DNA of 64,000 nucleotides from Rhynchopus euleeides (lineage: Eukaryota; Euglenozoa; Diplonemea; Diplonemida; Diplonemidae): assembly GCA_963210315.1 (NCBI GenBank), contig OY723272.1, positions 248,001 through 312,000 on the forward strand. The letters are read 5' to 3'. Both the position numbers and the translations under genes were made by a program. Numbering within the stretch: position 1 is the stretch's first letter; each line of letters opens with the position of its first letter. The notes beneath the pieces are model-generated. The model saw only the letters and a list, made by a program, of their open reading frames with translations. It did not search any database and had not been told where the DNA came from. Below, piece after piece: positions 10,885-22,900 of this stretch.

Positions 10885-13800
10885 TTAGGACTGCCCGTCC
10901 TTGAGTGACTGGAGGTAGGCTGCGCGCGGGTCGTCGGCACACGCGATGTCAGTGAGGCGTGTCTGCTCTGCGGTGGGGAGGGCGGTCAGGAACTTTTCGT
11001 AGAAGACGCCGCGGCTGGCGATGAGGTCACGCGGGGAGCCTGTCTCGACAAGGCGGCCCGCCTCCGCACCCGCAGGCTTGTCCAGCACGAACAGCCGGTC
11101 CGAGTCGATCACGGTCTGCAGGCGGTGGGCGATGGTGATGACGGTGTAGCCCTCAAACGACTCGCGGATCGTCTTCTGGATCAGCATGTCCGTCTGCATG
11201 TCGATGTTGGCCGTCGCCTCGTCGATCAGCAGCACACGCGTGTTCCCCTTCAGCATGGCGCGTGCCAGGCACAGCAGCGCACGCTCGCCCACAGAGAAGT
11301 TCCCTGCCTTCTCCGCCACGGCCCCGGCCAGCCGCCCGTCGTGCGACTCGATGCGTGCGCGCATGTTCACCTTCTCCAGTGCGGCCCACACCTGCTCGTC
11401 AGACCACACGTCACCGGGGTCCAGGTTGTAGCGCACAGTCCCGCGGAACAGCAGCGGGTCCTGCGGCACCATCGACAGCTGCCGCCGCAGGTGCCGCAGC
11501 GCCACCTCGCGGATGTTGCGCCCACCGACCGTGATCCCACCCGCGTCGATCTCCACCAGCCGGAACAGCGCAATCAGGGCTGTGCTCTTACCAACCCCTG
11601 TGTGCCCGACAAGCCCGATGCGCTCCCCTGCCTTCACCTCGAACGAAAGCCCGTCCACCACGAGCGGCAGACCAGGGCGGTACCGCAGCGCCACGTCCTT
11701 GAACGACACCGCAACGTCCTGTCCCGGCCACTCAGGCCCCGGCACATCCCCGTCCAGGTTCTCCTGTGGCACACCGTCCTTGCCGTCGCGTGTGTACTGG
11801 AACACACGCTCCACAGACGACATCGACGCCTCGAGCTGTGAATAGAGCGTCACAATGAAGCTGAGGAAGAAGGACAGCGTGACTGTGTAGTTGATGCCCA
11901 GCGACTGTGTCGCTGCGTTTGTACTGTCATCACCAGTCACACGCGAGTGAACGCTGAGCCCGACAAACGCCCCAACGATGAGCGCCCCGATCACAGCAAG
12001 ACGCACCGCGAGGTACTGCGGCAGGTAGATGGAGCTGAACGCCGTCAGAGCAGATGCGTCCAGGTGCTTCCTGTTCATCCGGATGCTTGCATGCTGCAGC
12101 CCGTACGCCGAAATCGTCTTGTGTCCGTTCAGCGTCTGGGTGAAGTGTGCCAGGATGGGCGACCTGTTCATCGAGTCCATGCGCTTCGTTTCACGCTGTG
12201 CAGGCAGGTAGTGCCGCACCGTGTACAGGTACATCACGCTGAGGACGGCAAGCACAGCCAGGATCAGCGGGTTGGAGTAGGCCTGCACGACAATGCTGCC
12301 CACAATCATGGCGAACCCGAACAGGAACCAGAAGGTGCACACAGGCACGAGCGTGTCGATCTGGAACATGTCGTCCGTGAAGCGGTTCAGGATACGTCCT
12401 GTCGGTGTCGTGTCGAAGAAGGACATGGGTGCGTCCAGCAGGTGCCGCAGGATGCCGGCGTGCAGGGTGCGTGAAGCACGCCGGAACCCTGTAAATGCGA
12501 ACAGCGCACACAGGTACCAGAACACGAGCATCAGCACCACAATGGCTCCGTACACTATCTTGTAGAGCCTGTCGCGTGCGTCCTCCCCGAGAGACGAGCC
12601 GTACGGGATGTAGTCACGCGACCACCACGACAGCCACAGGTCGCTGCCGTTGACAGTGAACTGTGCCAGGGCCAGGAAGAGCACGATGAGCGCCCACATC
12701 CACACACCGCCCGTGGCCTTGAGGTACTGCAGGTAGACGTTCGTCCCGACAGACCCGATCACACGCTCCTCATCGCGCATCAGCTTGTCCTTGTCTTGAG
12801 ACTTGACGGCGGCCAGCTCCCCACGGTGCACCATCTTTGCCGCCGCCTCGAACGTGATACCACGTGAGCGCTGGAAGTACGCCGTCAGCAGGGCAGGGCC
12901 CCACGCGCTGCGCACCAGCAGCACGCCCTCGTCGCTGCGCTCCACGAAGTCCTCCACAAACCCCAGTGCCTGTGTGTACGACTGGATCACCGTCGTGCTG
13001 CCTGCGAGACGCGACGTCGTGTCTGCCTGGTCCGCAAGCACAGCCGTCACTGCCTGCGGCACCATGTCGTCGTCCCCATCCCCGTCCACATCCACACTCA
13101 GGTACAGCCGCTCCGTCACGGCGTCCATCCTGTGCAGCTCCGGCTTCGGCGAGCGTGAAGGGGACCGCGAACGGGACCGCGAACGGGGCTTCTCAGCCGC
13201 GGCTGTGTCCGCATCAGCCTCACTGCTGGGGGCCGCCTCGTCGCCCTTCTGTGTGCTGTTCCCGTCCTTCGTCAGGTGTGCGTGCTCCCCGCTGTGCACA
13301 AGCTCGTCGTACGTCCCAACAAACTTCAGGTCCCCAGCACCGCCCTCGCCCTCGCCCAGCACGACCACCTCGTCCGCACGGTGCAGGTACTGCGACTGGT
13401 GCGTCGTCAGCACCACGGTCTTCCCGCGCAGCACCCCGCACACGCACTGGTCCATCACACGCCGCTGCGTCCCCGCGTCCAGCGCCGACAGAGGGTCGTC
13501 CAGCAGGTACACGTCTGCGTCAGAGTACACCGCACGTGCCAGCGACACGCGCTGCTTCTGCCCTCCCGACAGGTTGATCCCGCGCTCCCCGATCTCCGTC
13601 GCGTCGCCGTTGGTGAACTGCGCCAGGTCGGACCGCAGCTGGCACACGTCCGTGCACGTGTCGTACCACAGCGACTGCTCCGGCCCTTCCACACCCCCCA
13701 TCGTCACGTTGTGACGCACCGTGTCGTTCCGGAGCCACGCATCCTGCTGTGCGTACGCCACACGCCCTCCCAGAGCCACCTGCCCGCCCTTCGTGTCGCA

Positions 13801-16008
13801 GAACCCGAGCAGCGCGTTGATCAAGGTCGTCTTCCCGCACCCCGTCGACCCCACCACCATCGTCAGCTTCCCCTTCTTCAGCTCCAGAGGGCGGGACAGG
13901 TTCAGCAGCGTCTTCGGGAACACCCTGTACGGTGTGTCCTTCTCAGCGTCTTTCTTCCCCGCCTCCTTCTCCTTGTCTGCTGCCGCATCTGCGCTGGTCT
14001 TGGCAGCGTCGTCACCCTCCACCCCCTCGACAGCACCCTCACCCACGTTGACGGCAACCTGCGCAGTGGAGCCCGACCGCCCTGCTTTCTTGAGGTCGTC
14101 CTTCGCCTTCTGCTGGGCCTCGTCCCTGTTGGCCTGCACCACGGCAGCGCCTGCCGCAGCAGCAAGCACAGCCGCCGCCAGCTGCGACAGCTCCAGGGGT
14201 GCAGGGGCCTTCTGTGTCACAGACTTGTCCCCCTTTGACAGCGGCACAGGCACGTACGCCACAAACGCCGCACGCTGCGTGTCCGGGTCCAGCTGAATCC
14301 CGCCAGCACCGACATCAACAGTCCTGTCCACGTGGTCCACCTGGTCGGGCGACTCCAGCAGACGGCCCAGACGGAACCAGGACTCGCGTGCCGACACGAA
14401 CCGGTTCATCAGCGTCGGAAGTGAGATGGCAGGCTGGCGCAGCATCCCGAAGTACAACTCCGACGTGAAGACGATCTCTGGCGTCAGTGTGTGCCCCGTC
14501 AGCACATAGGTGAAGAAGAAGGTTGCATTGAGCATGACACTGCTGGAGATGATGACGGAGATGAGCCCAGAGTACCACGTGTGCTGCTTCTGCAGCTGTG
14601 TGATCTCCTCCTCGCGAATAGACGAAGTGTTCTCCATGAAGCGGTGCTCCCACACCATGTACTTCACGATGCGGATCCCGTCGAACAGCTCGTTGACGCT
14701 CTTGATACGCCTGTCCTTGATCTTGTTCAGCATCTTGATGGGCCCCATCATCATGGCGATGCAGACGCACAGGATGGGCGTGATGATAGCCAGCGACCCC
14801 AGTGCAGCGAAGATGGTGGCCCCCGCCAGGCGGTACAGCTGCACCACTGCCACGACGAGGACAGCAGGTGCTGCCCACATGTCGTGGATCGTCCAGAACA
14901 GCTCACGCACACGCTCCGAGTCCTTGTCGATGAGGTTGACCTTGTTGCCCACGCTGAAGTCGGGGTGCGACTCCGACAGCTGAGAGACTGTCAGGCTCTT
15001 GTCGTAGATCACAGCACTCATCACGTTGCGCACGTGCAGGCCTACACGGAACAGCAGGAACTGGTACCACGAAGCGGAGATCGACTGGATCAGCTGCCCA
15101 AGGCACATCAGCAACACGTAGATGACACCTTCTGTGACGGAGACGGAGACGTATTCCACAGGACCCGGTGTGTAGTTGGCAGGGAGGTCTGCTCCATACA
15201 TGTACTCATCGAAGCCTGTGTCGTTCGCAGGGGAGGGTGTCGGGAACATAGTTGCGATCGGGATGAGTGCGAGGTACAGCGTCAGGCGGCGCACCACCTC
15301 AGGCTGCACGAAGGCCGCGGCAGTGGTGACCAGCTTGGCAATACCGCCGACCATGAGTGGCCACCTGAAGGTTTTGAAGAGGGCTGAGCCCACCCCCGGT
15401 GCCTCCGGGCGCTTGCCGCCCCACGTGTAGGGGGTGCCGTCTGGCTGCATCACGAGGGGGCGGATCTCCTTCGGGCGCACGAAGCTGCCGTGCCCGGGGC
15501 GGCACGCGAACACCTGCTCCCCCATCCAGTACCCGTCGCCCGCCTCCTTCAGGTGCGATGGGTCCTCCCACTCCACGCCGCAGTGGTACACATACTTGTT
15601 GGGGCCGTACACCAGGCGCCCGACCCACTGCAGACGGCCCCGCCGCCCCTTTCTGTCCTCCACCGCAGCGCCTGCAGCAGCCAGCCCGTCCCACATGTGT
15701 GCCCGCTCCAGCTGTGCATCCACCTGCTTCTTGAACAGCACGTAGTTGTGGTCCGTCCGGTCCACCTCCGACATCGCCCCCAGGTCCTCCACCTGCAGCG
15801 CCTCCCCCTCCTGCTTCGACTTCCGGTACGCCAGGTCGACGATCCGCCCCACCCACAGGAAGAAGACGCGCGACACGAACCCCGCCTGCTCCTCTGCAGA
15901 CTTCTCCCGCGGCTTGCCATCCCCTTCCCCACCAGGGATCGCCACACGCGTCTCCTGCAGACCCGGCGCCTCCGGGTCTGGCAGCCGCGTGTACTTCACA
16001 GACGACAT
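10885..16008 (-). CDS. ABCC-type (MRP-like) full ABC transporter with embedded CAP-Gly-like domain, copy 1
   Basis: A single 1,707-residue intronless ORF. The order is: N-terminal cytosolic stretch (1-120) with the ABCC-like FVSRVFFLWVGRI; CAP-Gly-like domain (about 121-185, ending FACRPGHGSFVRPKEI); TMD1 (about 208-550); NBD1; a charged RS-rich linker; TMD2 (about 1085-1390); NBD2. NBD1 shows Walker A GSTGCGKT (720-727), LSGGQ (813-817), Walker B VYLLDD and His870. NBD2 shows GHTGVGKS (1468-1475), FSVGE (1571-1575), catalytic Glu1597 in LLIDEA and His1628. Asp in place of the first catalytic Glu is usual for ABCC proteins. NBD1 is interrupted before Walker A by about 110 Ala- and charge-rich residues. 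The protein is probably an ATP-driven exporter of organic anions or conjugates at a plasma or vacuolar membrane; the substrate cannot be inferred. There is no TMD0. Its NBDs are almost identical to copies 2 and 3, but its TMDs are the most divergent of the three. Confidence 0.95.
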   Translation of the reverse strand: MSSVKYTRLPDPEAPGLQETRVAIPGGEGDGKPREKSAEEQAGFVSRVFFLWVGRIVDLAYRKSKQEGEALQVEDLGAMSEVDRTDHNYVLFKKQVDAQLERAHMWDGLAAAGAAVEDRKGRRGRLQWVGRLVYGPNKYVYHCGVEWEDPSHLKEAGDGYWMGEQVFACRPGHGSFVRPKEIRPLVMQPDGTPYTWGGKRPEAPGVGSALFKTFRWPLMVGGIAKLVTTAAAFVQPEVVRRLTLYLALIPIATMFPTPSPANDTGFDEYMYGADLPANYTPGPVEYVSVSVTEGVIYVLLMCLGQLIQSISASWYQFLLFRVGLHVRNVMSAVIYDKSLTVSQLSESHPDFSVGNKVNLIDKDSERVRELFWTIHDMWAAPAVLVVAVVQLYRLAGATIFAALGSLAIITPILCVCIAMMMGPIKMLNKIKDRRIKSVNELFDGIRIVKYMVWEHRFMENTSSIREEEITQLQKQHTWYSGLISVIISSSVMLNATFFFTYVLTGHTLTPEIVFTSELYFGMLRQPAISLPTLMNRFVSARESWFRLGRLLESPDQVDHVDRTVDVGAGGIQLDPDTQRAAFVAYVPVPLSKGDKSVTQKAPAPLELSQLAAAVLAAAAGAAVVQANRDEAQQKAKDDLKKAGRSGSTAQVAVNVGEGAVEGVEGDDAAKTSADAAADKEKEAGKKDAEKDTPYRVFPKTLLNLSRPLELKKGKLTMVVGSTGCGKTTLINALLGFCDTKGGQVALGGRVAYAQQDAWLRNDTVRHNVTMGGVEGPEQSLWYDTCTDVCQLRSDLAQFTNGDATEIGERGINLSGGQKQRVSLARAVYSDADVYLLDDPLSALDAGTQRRVMDQCVCGVLRGKTVVLTTHQSQYLHRADEVVVLGEGEGGAGDLKFVGTYDELVHSGEHAHLTKDGNSTQKGDEAAPSSEADADTAAAEKPRSRSRSRSPSRSPKPELHRMDAVTERLYLSVDVDGDGDDDMVPQAVTAVLADQADTTSRLAGSTTVIQSYTQALGFVEDFVERSDEGVLLVRSAWGPALLTAYFQRSRGITFEAAAKMVHRGELAAVKSQDKDKLMRDEERVIGSVGTNVYLQYLKATGGVWMWALIVLFLALAQFTVNGSDLWLSWWSRDYIPYGSSLGEDARDRLYKIVYGAIVVLMLVFWYLCALFAFTGFRRASRTLHAGILRHLLDAPMSFFDTTPTGRILNRFTDDMFQIDTLVPVCTFWFLFGFAMIVGSIVVQAYSNPLILAVLAVLSVMYLYTVRHYLPAQRETKRMDSMNRSPILAHFTQTLNGHKTISAYGLQHASIRMNRKHLDASALTAFSSIYLPQYLAVRLAVIGALIVGAFVGLSVHSRVTGDDSTNAATQSLGINYTVTLSFFLSFIVTLYSQLEASMSSVERVFQYTRDGKDGVPQENLDGDVPGPEWPGQDVAVSFKDVALRYRPGLPLVVDGLSFEVKAGERIGLVGHTGVGKSTALIALFRLVEIDAGGITVGGRNIREVALRHLRRQLSMVPQDPLLFRGTVRYNLDPGDVWSDEQVWAALEKVNMRARIESHDGRLAGAVAEKAGNFSVGERALLCLARAMLKGNTRVLLIDEATANIDMQTDMLIQKTIRESFEGYTVITIAHRLQTVIDSDRLFVLDKPAGAEAGRLVETGSPRDLIASRGVFYEKFLTALPTAEQTRLTDIACADDPRAAYLQSLKDGQS

Positions 16009-16130
16009 CCTGCCGGCAGTCCTGTGCCTCTGCCTGCCCTGCCCTGCCCTCCCTCACGCAAGGTGTGCTGCTGCCGTGCTGCGGATCTGCAGGGCGGTGG
16101 GTGTGGCGTGTGGCGTGTGGTGTGGCACAG
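16009..16130 (-). promoter_or_regulatory. Conserved 5' leader of transporter copy 1
   Basis: About 120 bases upstream of the ATG are nearly identical before all three transporter genes, including GCAGATCCGCAGCACGGCAG and a GGGCAGGGCAGGGCAG run, then diverge. This is probably 5' UTR or core promoter, or just the edge of the duplicated unit. The ATG sits in GCAGGATGTC, also seen at the coiled-coil gene start. Confidence 0.5.
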
Positions 16131-19100
16131 TAACAATGTTGGTTTTTGTGCAGTGAATGCTGCCTGATGGCCAAAGTGCGGTGTTGCCAACAGACACACA
16201 CCGCGCAGAGCGATGTGCCAGCACAAGTAGCTGCTGAGGGTGGGGGAGGTGGGGGGTGGAGCGGCGCCATCCATTTGTTTTGGACCCAAAGTTATCCCCT
16301 AGTCGCTCTTGCACGCACCCCGACGCTGCCTGCACAGCAACTTTCCCCGCCGTATCCCAACCCAGTTCACCAGCGAACCCCCCCCCTCCCCCCATACACC
16401 CCTCCTCCATCCTGCCAAAGGCCGTCGTTAAGACCACCCCCGAGGTCCACCCACACCCAGGAGTCAAGAGTCTTGTGTCAAGTCTTGAGAAAGTGTTGCA
16501 GCATTGCCAATGGGGGCACCTCGCGTGGGGACCACTCTCAATGCTGCCTCATTTCGGATACTCCTTTTGAATCACACAGACGGGAGTCGGTCTGTGTGAC
16601 TTCGGGGGCTCGGCCCTGGCAAGGCTCCAGAACGGCTTGTGTCGGACACTCTTCCCAAACAAAGTGAGGGGCTGCAGCCGGGGGGGGGGGGTCCAGAAGG
16701 GACACAGCTTTGTGTTGTGACAGTAGCATCCAGGCAGTGCACCAGCGCAATGGAGGAGATTAGATGCCCCTGGGTTTGGATTGGGGAAGGGGGTGGGTGG
16801 GTGGGGTCAAACAAATAAAAACAAACAAAAAGGGGGTGGCACTGCACTTTGATCGAGCTGCCTTTGTTATTTGCTTCATATTTTTTTTTGCTATTTTCCT
16901 CTTGCGCTGGCGCTTCCCACACTCATGCCGAAGGCCGGTTGTCGTGAGTGAGGAGCACAGCTGGCAGTCCTGATCATCGCGCGTGAAACTTTACGCACAT
17001 TGGAGTGTGCAAAAGAACAGGTACATAGCTACTTTGCGCTGAGAGGCCGGTGGGAGCAACACCGCAGCAAATAGCAGAACCGCTGCGCGAGCCCTACGAG
17101 ACAGCCGTTCTCTCCCTTCGAAGATCAGGAAGAGAACCAGCCACGCCAGCAGAGAGCCGGCACAACGAAATTGGGGGTGGGTGTCGAAAGGAAATAAAAG
17201 CCAATCAAAGGCAACTGGGGGAGTCACAAAGCAGGAGAAAATTCGAAGGCGACGCTGCGAAAAGAAGAATTTCGTGCACCGCACGAAATGCCTTTTCGAA
17301 TCAGGGTGGCCTCCCTGGCTATTACCACACGTGAAGGTTTGATACCATGCGAAGGCCATGCGCGTTAATATATATGCAGGGGGCTTGCCGTGAGAACTCA
17401 CCCCAGCAAAAAATAGGTGTGCTGTTGGTGTGCTTGGCAGATGCCACCGGGGGGGCGATGCTGCGATTGAAGAGGGCTGGATACACTATCCCCCTCGACG
17501 CACCCTTGCAACCCGACTTCCAATGGCAGGGAACCCCCCGGGAGAAAAAGGCCTGCAACACAGTAGATTACTCCCGACAAACGGTTTCGGTGCGATACAC
17601 CTCAGGATTGCGCACCGAGGTTGGGGGCTCAGATACGGGAGAAGGGATGTTGATTTCCGATGCAGATCGACAGGAAGGGTGGAGAAGTTGAACAGAAGAG
17701 AGTGCGGGTGGTGTTTGTGCGCACGAGCAGCAGTGCGGTGGTGACGTGGATCGGGTGTTGTTCAGCAGATGGAGAGGAACACACTGCGCCCTCCGTCCGC
17801 TCCCACTGACTCTCTTTCGCTCCGACAAGCAAGCTTGTTTGGGCAAAAAATAACGCAAAAAATAATCGTGCGCACCGGGGGGATGTGTGAGAGCCGCTCT
17901 GAGTCAAGCTCTGTAAGAGGATATTCCACAGGGCATTCCAGAGCAGACATTTCGTGTTTTCGTGCACATTTGGGGAGCAAACTGCACCAGTCAGAGGCGT
18001 TGTTTAATTTTATTTGTTGTGCCGCCAAAATATAGCTGGAGTCGTGCAGGATCATTCGTGAAGAAATACGAAAGGTAAACGAGAAAAAGTTTTTCGTTGA
18101 TCGCACGACACACACAGAAAATTTTGCCTGCGGAAGTGTTGGTGTGTGATTGGCAGGCGCATAAGACTGTGTGTGACGGCAAGCACCTAGCACTTCCCCT
18201 ATCGCTGCATTTCCGCCTGACAAGTACCTTGTTGGAAGAAAAAAAAATGCCCATTGAAATCACACAAAACAGGCAACAAAAGACAACCAGACGAGAAGAG
18301 ACTTGATGGAATTGAGAGAATCATAAGCAGCATTCATGTGTGAACGGTGAGGAGGGTTAGAGGGTGCGCTGCTAGGGGCAACACACATGCGCCACAAACC
18401 AAGCAAGAGAGGGCGGGGAGGGGTGGGGGCGGGGGGGACAAACAGGGGTGGAATGTGGTCAAAAATATGGCCGCAGAGCGCTATGCTCGAAGCGTGGGGA
18501 AGCGTGGGGGATAATTGCCAGTGCAAATAAAGGCGGCACTGCTCCTCTTCGCACCTCTCCGCCGTCGTTTTAATGTTTCCACCGATTTCATGGTGCCAAC
18601 GGGTGTGTTCCGCAACGCGCAGTTCACCATACACAGGGGTGAGTCGTTGCAAACCACGGGAGAGGAATCAGAGCAATGAACAGCGACAACGCTTGGTTTC
18701 CACTCACACAACAACATTGATAGTGTGGGTCATGAAGAATCCGGTTTTCGATTTACGCACAGACGAGCAGTCTTATGGACCCCTGCCAAGCTAAAGCATG
18801 GGTCCTGATGCTGCCCTTAAGGCACGGGACACTGGAGAGACATCGGCTAGACACGGAGTTAGAAGAGTGTGGTGGTGATGCACCGCCACAAAGGAGGGTG
18901 TCCTAAATTTAGGAAATTTTTGAAAAATTTGGAAAATTTTGGGGGATTTTTTGAAAAAATGGCGAAAAAAAGGGTGTGGGGAGTTGGATCCAGTTTAGCA
19001 AAGTCCGTGTATTTGGACGCGGCCCCTCAGATAAGGAAGCCGCGTCTCAGGTGCAGGATGTGGGGTGTTGTCGATTTTTCAGGGTTCGACATTCTCGGGC

Positions 19101-19906
19101 TGGACGGAGAGAAACGGTGGGTGCAACTCTGATCAGAAAAAACTTCAACCGAAAAAACGGGGTGTAGCTCCCTGACTGACGAGCAGCGGGAGGTGGCGAA
19201 GAGAAGCTCCTCATGCGTGGCGGCCTCCCTCGTTCGCGGCGGGAGAGGCATCCGGGGGTACGAGAGCGGCACCCGCCTGAGTTCTTTATGGAACCCACAA
19301 ACCTGGGTGGTAGCCGGCCTCACGGATGTGAGGTTGGAAATGCTCCGGGAGACAGCCGATGGCGCCTCAACGCCACAGGCTATCGTTGCCGGCTTGGTGC
19401 CCAAATGGTGCAAGATGAGCGGCGGAATCCGCGAACTTCGGGAACTATCAGGTAGTTTGAACGCTGAAGACTGCCCCGCCAGGCTGAATGGGAGTCACAA
19501 CGCGATGAGGAACAAGGATCAGCAGCGCCTTTTCCGGCAAACACAGGGCAGCTCTCCCTGAGCAGCTGGGAATGAAACGGGACGGAACTAACGAGCAGCA
19601 GCGAAACTGTTGCAGAGCACCAGTAACCACAACGAGTCCATGACACAAGTGGAACTGCAGACACGGGGCAGCCAAGAAACGGACGCAGTCGCAGGAGACC
19701 ACCTCCACTCTCAGAACGAGCAGAACTGAGAGACACTCAATGGGATAGAGCGGAATCACTGTAACGGGGACACACTGATGGCACACAGTACAGACGGACA
19801 GAAGTCAGAGTGAAACGGTTGTACAAAGGGCTCGGCTTCACCGACGTCCTTAGTACAGAGTGAAACGACGACGCCGCCGAAGGCGGCCAATCCGCCGCCC
19901 GAAGGG
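16131..19906. other. Gene-free stretch between transporter copy 1 and the satellite
   Basis: About 3.8 kb with no gene I can support. The longest ORFs (for example 19193-19561, 122 codons) have no recognisable domain. A perfect 10-base hairpin, TCACACAGAC/GTCTGTGTGA, lies at 16572-16599. The block 18900-18965 is AT-rich and resembles the neighbouring satellites in style. A short CG-rich palindromic stretch (19865-19910) abuts the array. Confidence 0.5.
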
Positions 19907-22900
19907 CGGCGGAAAAATTTTTGGGGTGTTTTTGGGTGAAAAACCGGGCAACCTGGGCCCTTTGGGACCACATAGGCCAGGAAAGGCCAAAATTTTCGAT
20001 TTTTTTCGGAAATTTTTCGGTTTTTCAGAGTGTGGCAGTCCGCAGATACAGATTTTCGGGTCGGAAAAAAAATTTTTTTTTCGACCCAAAAAAATCGGAT
20101 TTTTTCGGGGAGGGTCTCCGGTGGCCCCCCCTGGATTTCCTGATTTTTCCCGATTTTTCCTGATTTTCGGATTTTGCTCGAAATTTGCCCTTGTGTCAAC
20201 CAGTGGCAAAATTTTCGGAAAATCGGGAAAAATCAGGAAAATCCGGAGAACCGGACACCCTCCTAGATTCTGGGGGGGTGAAACGGCGGAAAAATTTTTG
20301 GGGTGTTTTTGGGTGAAAAACCGGGCAACCTGGGCCCTTTGGGACCACATAGGCCAGGAAAGGCCAAAATTTTCGATTTTTTTCGGAAATTTTTCGGTTT
20401 TTCAGAGTGTGGCAGTCCGCAGATACAGATTTTCGGGTCGGAAAAAAAATTTTTTTTTCGACCCAAAAAAATCGGATTTTTTCGGGGAGGGTCTCCGGTG
20501 GCCCCCCCTGGATTTCCTGATTTTTCCCGATTTTTCCTGATTTTCGGATTTTGCTCGAAATTTGCCCTTGTGTCAACCAGTGGCAAAATTTTCGGAAAAT
20601 CGGGAAAAATCAGGAAAATCCGGAGAACCGGACACCCTCCTAGATTCTGGGGGGGTGAAACGGCGGAAAAATTTTTGGGGTGTTTTTGGGTGAAAAACCG
20701 GGCAACCTGGGCCCTTTGGGACCACATAGGCCAGGAAAGGCCAAAATTTTCGATTTTTTTCGGAAATTTTTCGGTTTTTCAGAGTGTGGCAGTCCGCAGA
20801 TACAGATTTTCGGGTCGGAAAAAAAATTTTTTTTTCGACCCAAAAAAATCGGATTTTTTCGGGGAGGGTCTCCGGTGGCCCCCCCTGGATTTCCTGATTT
20901 TTCCCGATTTTTCCTGATTTTCGGATTTTGCTCGAAATTTGCCCTTGTGTCAACCAGTGGCAAAATTTTCGGAAAATCGGGAAAAATCAGGAAAATCCGG
21001 AGAACCGGACACCCTCCTAGATTCTGGGGGGGTGAAACGGCGGAAAAATTTTTGGGGTGTTTTTGGGTGAAAAACCGGGCAACCTGGGCCCTTTGGGACC
21101 ACATAGGCCAGGAAAGGCCAAAATTTTCGATTTTTTTCGGAAATTTTTCGGTTTTTCAGAGTGTGGCAGTCCGCAGATACAGATTTTCGGGTCGGAAAAA
21201 AAATTTTTTTTTCGACCCAAAAAAATCGGATTTTTTCGGGGAGGGTCTCCGGTGGCCCCCCCTGGATTTCCTGATTTTTCCCGATTTTTCCTGATTTTCG
21301 GATTTTGCTCGAAATTTGCCCTTGTGTCAACCAGTGGCAAAATTTTCGGAAAATCGGGAAAAATCAGGAAAATCCGGAGAACCGGACACCCTCCTAGATT
21401 CTGGGGGGGTGAAACGGCGGAAAAATTTTTGGGGTGTTTTTGGGTGAAAAACCGGGCAACCTGGGCCCTTTGGGACCACATAGGCCAGGAAAGGCCAAAA
21501 TTTTCGATTTTTTTCGGAAATTTTTCGGTTTTTCAGAGTGTGGCAGTCCGCAGATACAGATTTTCGGGTCGGAAAAAAAATTTTTTTTTCGACCCAAAAA
21601 AATCGGATTTTTTCGGGGAGGGTCTCCGGTGGCCCCCCCTGGATTTCCTGATTTTTCCCGATTTTTCCTGATTTTCGGATTTTGCTCGAAATTTGCCCTT
21701 GTGTCAACCAGTGGCAAAATTTTCGGAAAATCGGGAAAAATCAGGAAAATCCGGAGAACCGGACACCCTCCTAGATTCTGGGGGGGTGAAACGGCGGAAA
21801 AATTTTTGGGGTGTTTTTGGGTGAAAAACCGGGCAACCTGGGCCCTTTGGGACCACATAGGCCAGGAAAGGCCAAAATTTTCGATTTTTTTCGGAAATTT
21901 TTCGGTTTTTCAGAGTGTGGCAGTCCGCAGATACAGATTTTCGGGTCGGAAAAAAAATTTTTTTTTCGACCCAAAAAAATCGGATTTTTTCGGGGAGGGT
22001 CTCCGGTGGCCCCCCCTGGATTTCCTGATTTTTCCCGATTTTTCCTGATTTTCGGATTTTGCTCGAAATTTGCCCTTGTGTCAACCAGTGGCAAAATTTT
22101 CGGAAAATCGGGAAAAATCAGGAAAATCCGGAGAACCGGACACCCTCCTAGATTCTGGGGGGGTGAAACGGCGGAAAAAATTTTGGGGTGTTTTTGGGTG
22201 AAAAACCGGGCAACCTGGGCCCTTTGGGACCACATAGGCCAGGAAAGGCCAAAATTTTCGATTTTTTTCGGAAATTTTTCGGTTTTTCAGAGTGTGGCAG
22301 TCCGCAGATACAGATTTTCGGGTCGGAAAAAAAATTTTTTTTTCGACCCAAAAAAATCGGATTTTTTCGGGGAGGGTCTCCGGTGGCCCCCCCTGGATTT
22401 CCTGATTTTTCCCGATTTTTCCTGATTTTCGGATTTTGCTCGAAATTTGCCCTTGTGTCAACCAGTGGCAAAATTTTCGGAAAATCGGGAAAAATCAGGA
22501 AAATCCGGAGAACCGGACACCCTCCTAGATTCTGGGGGGGTGAAACGGCGGAAAAAATTTTGGGGTGTTTTTGGGTGAAAAACCGGGCAACCTGGGCCCT
22601 TTGGGACCACATAGGCCAGGAAAGGCCAAAATTTTCGATTTTTTTCGGAAATTTTTCGGTTTTTCAGAGTGTGGCAGTCCGCAGATACAGATTTTCGGGT
22701 CGGAAAAAAAATTTTTTTTTCGACCCAAAAAAATCGGATTTTTTCGGGGAGGGTCTCCGGTGGCCCCCCCTGGATTTCCTGATTTTTCCCGATTTTTCCT
22801 GATTTTCGGATTTTGCTCGAAATTTGCCCTTGTGTCAACCAGTGGCAAAATTTTCGGAAAATCGGGAAAAATCAGGAAAATCCGGAGAACCGGACACCCT

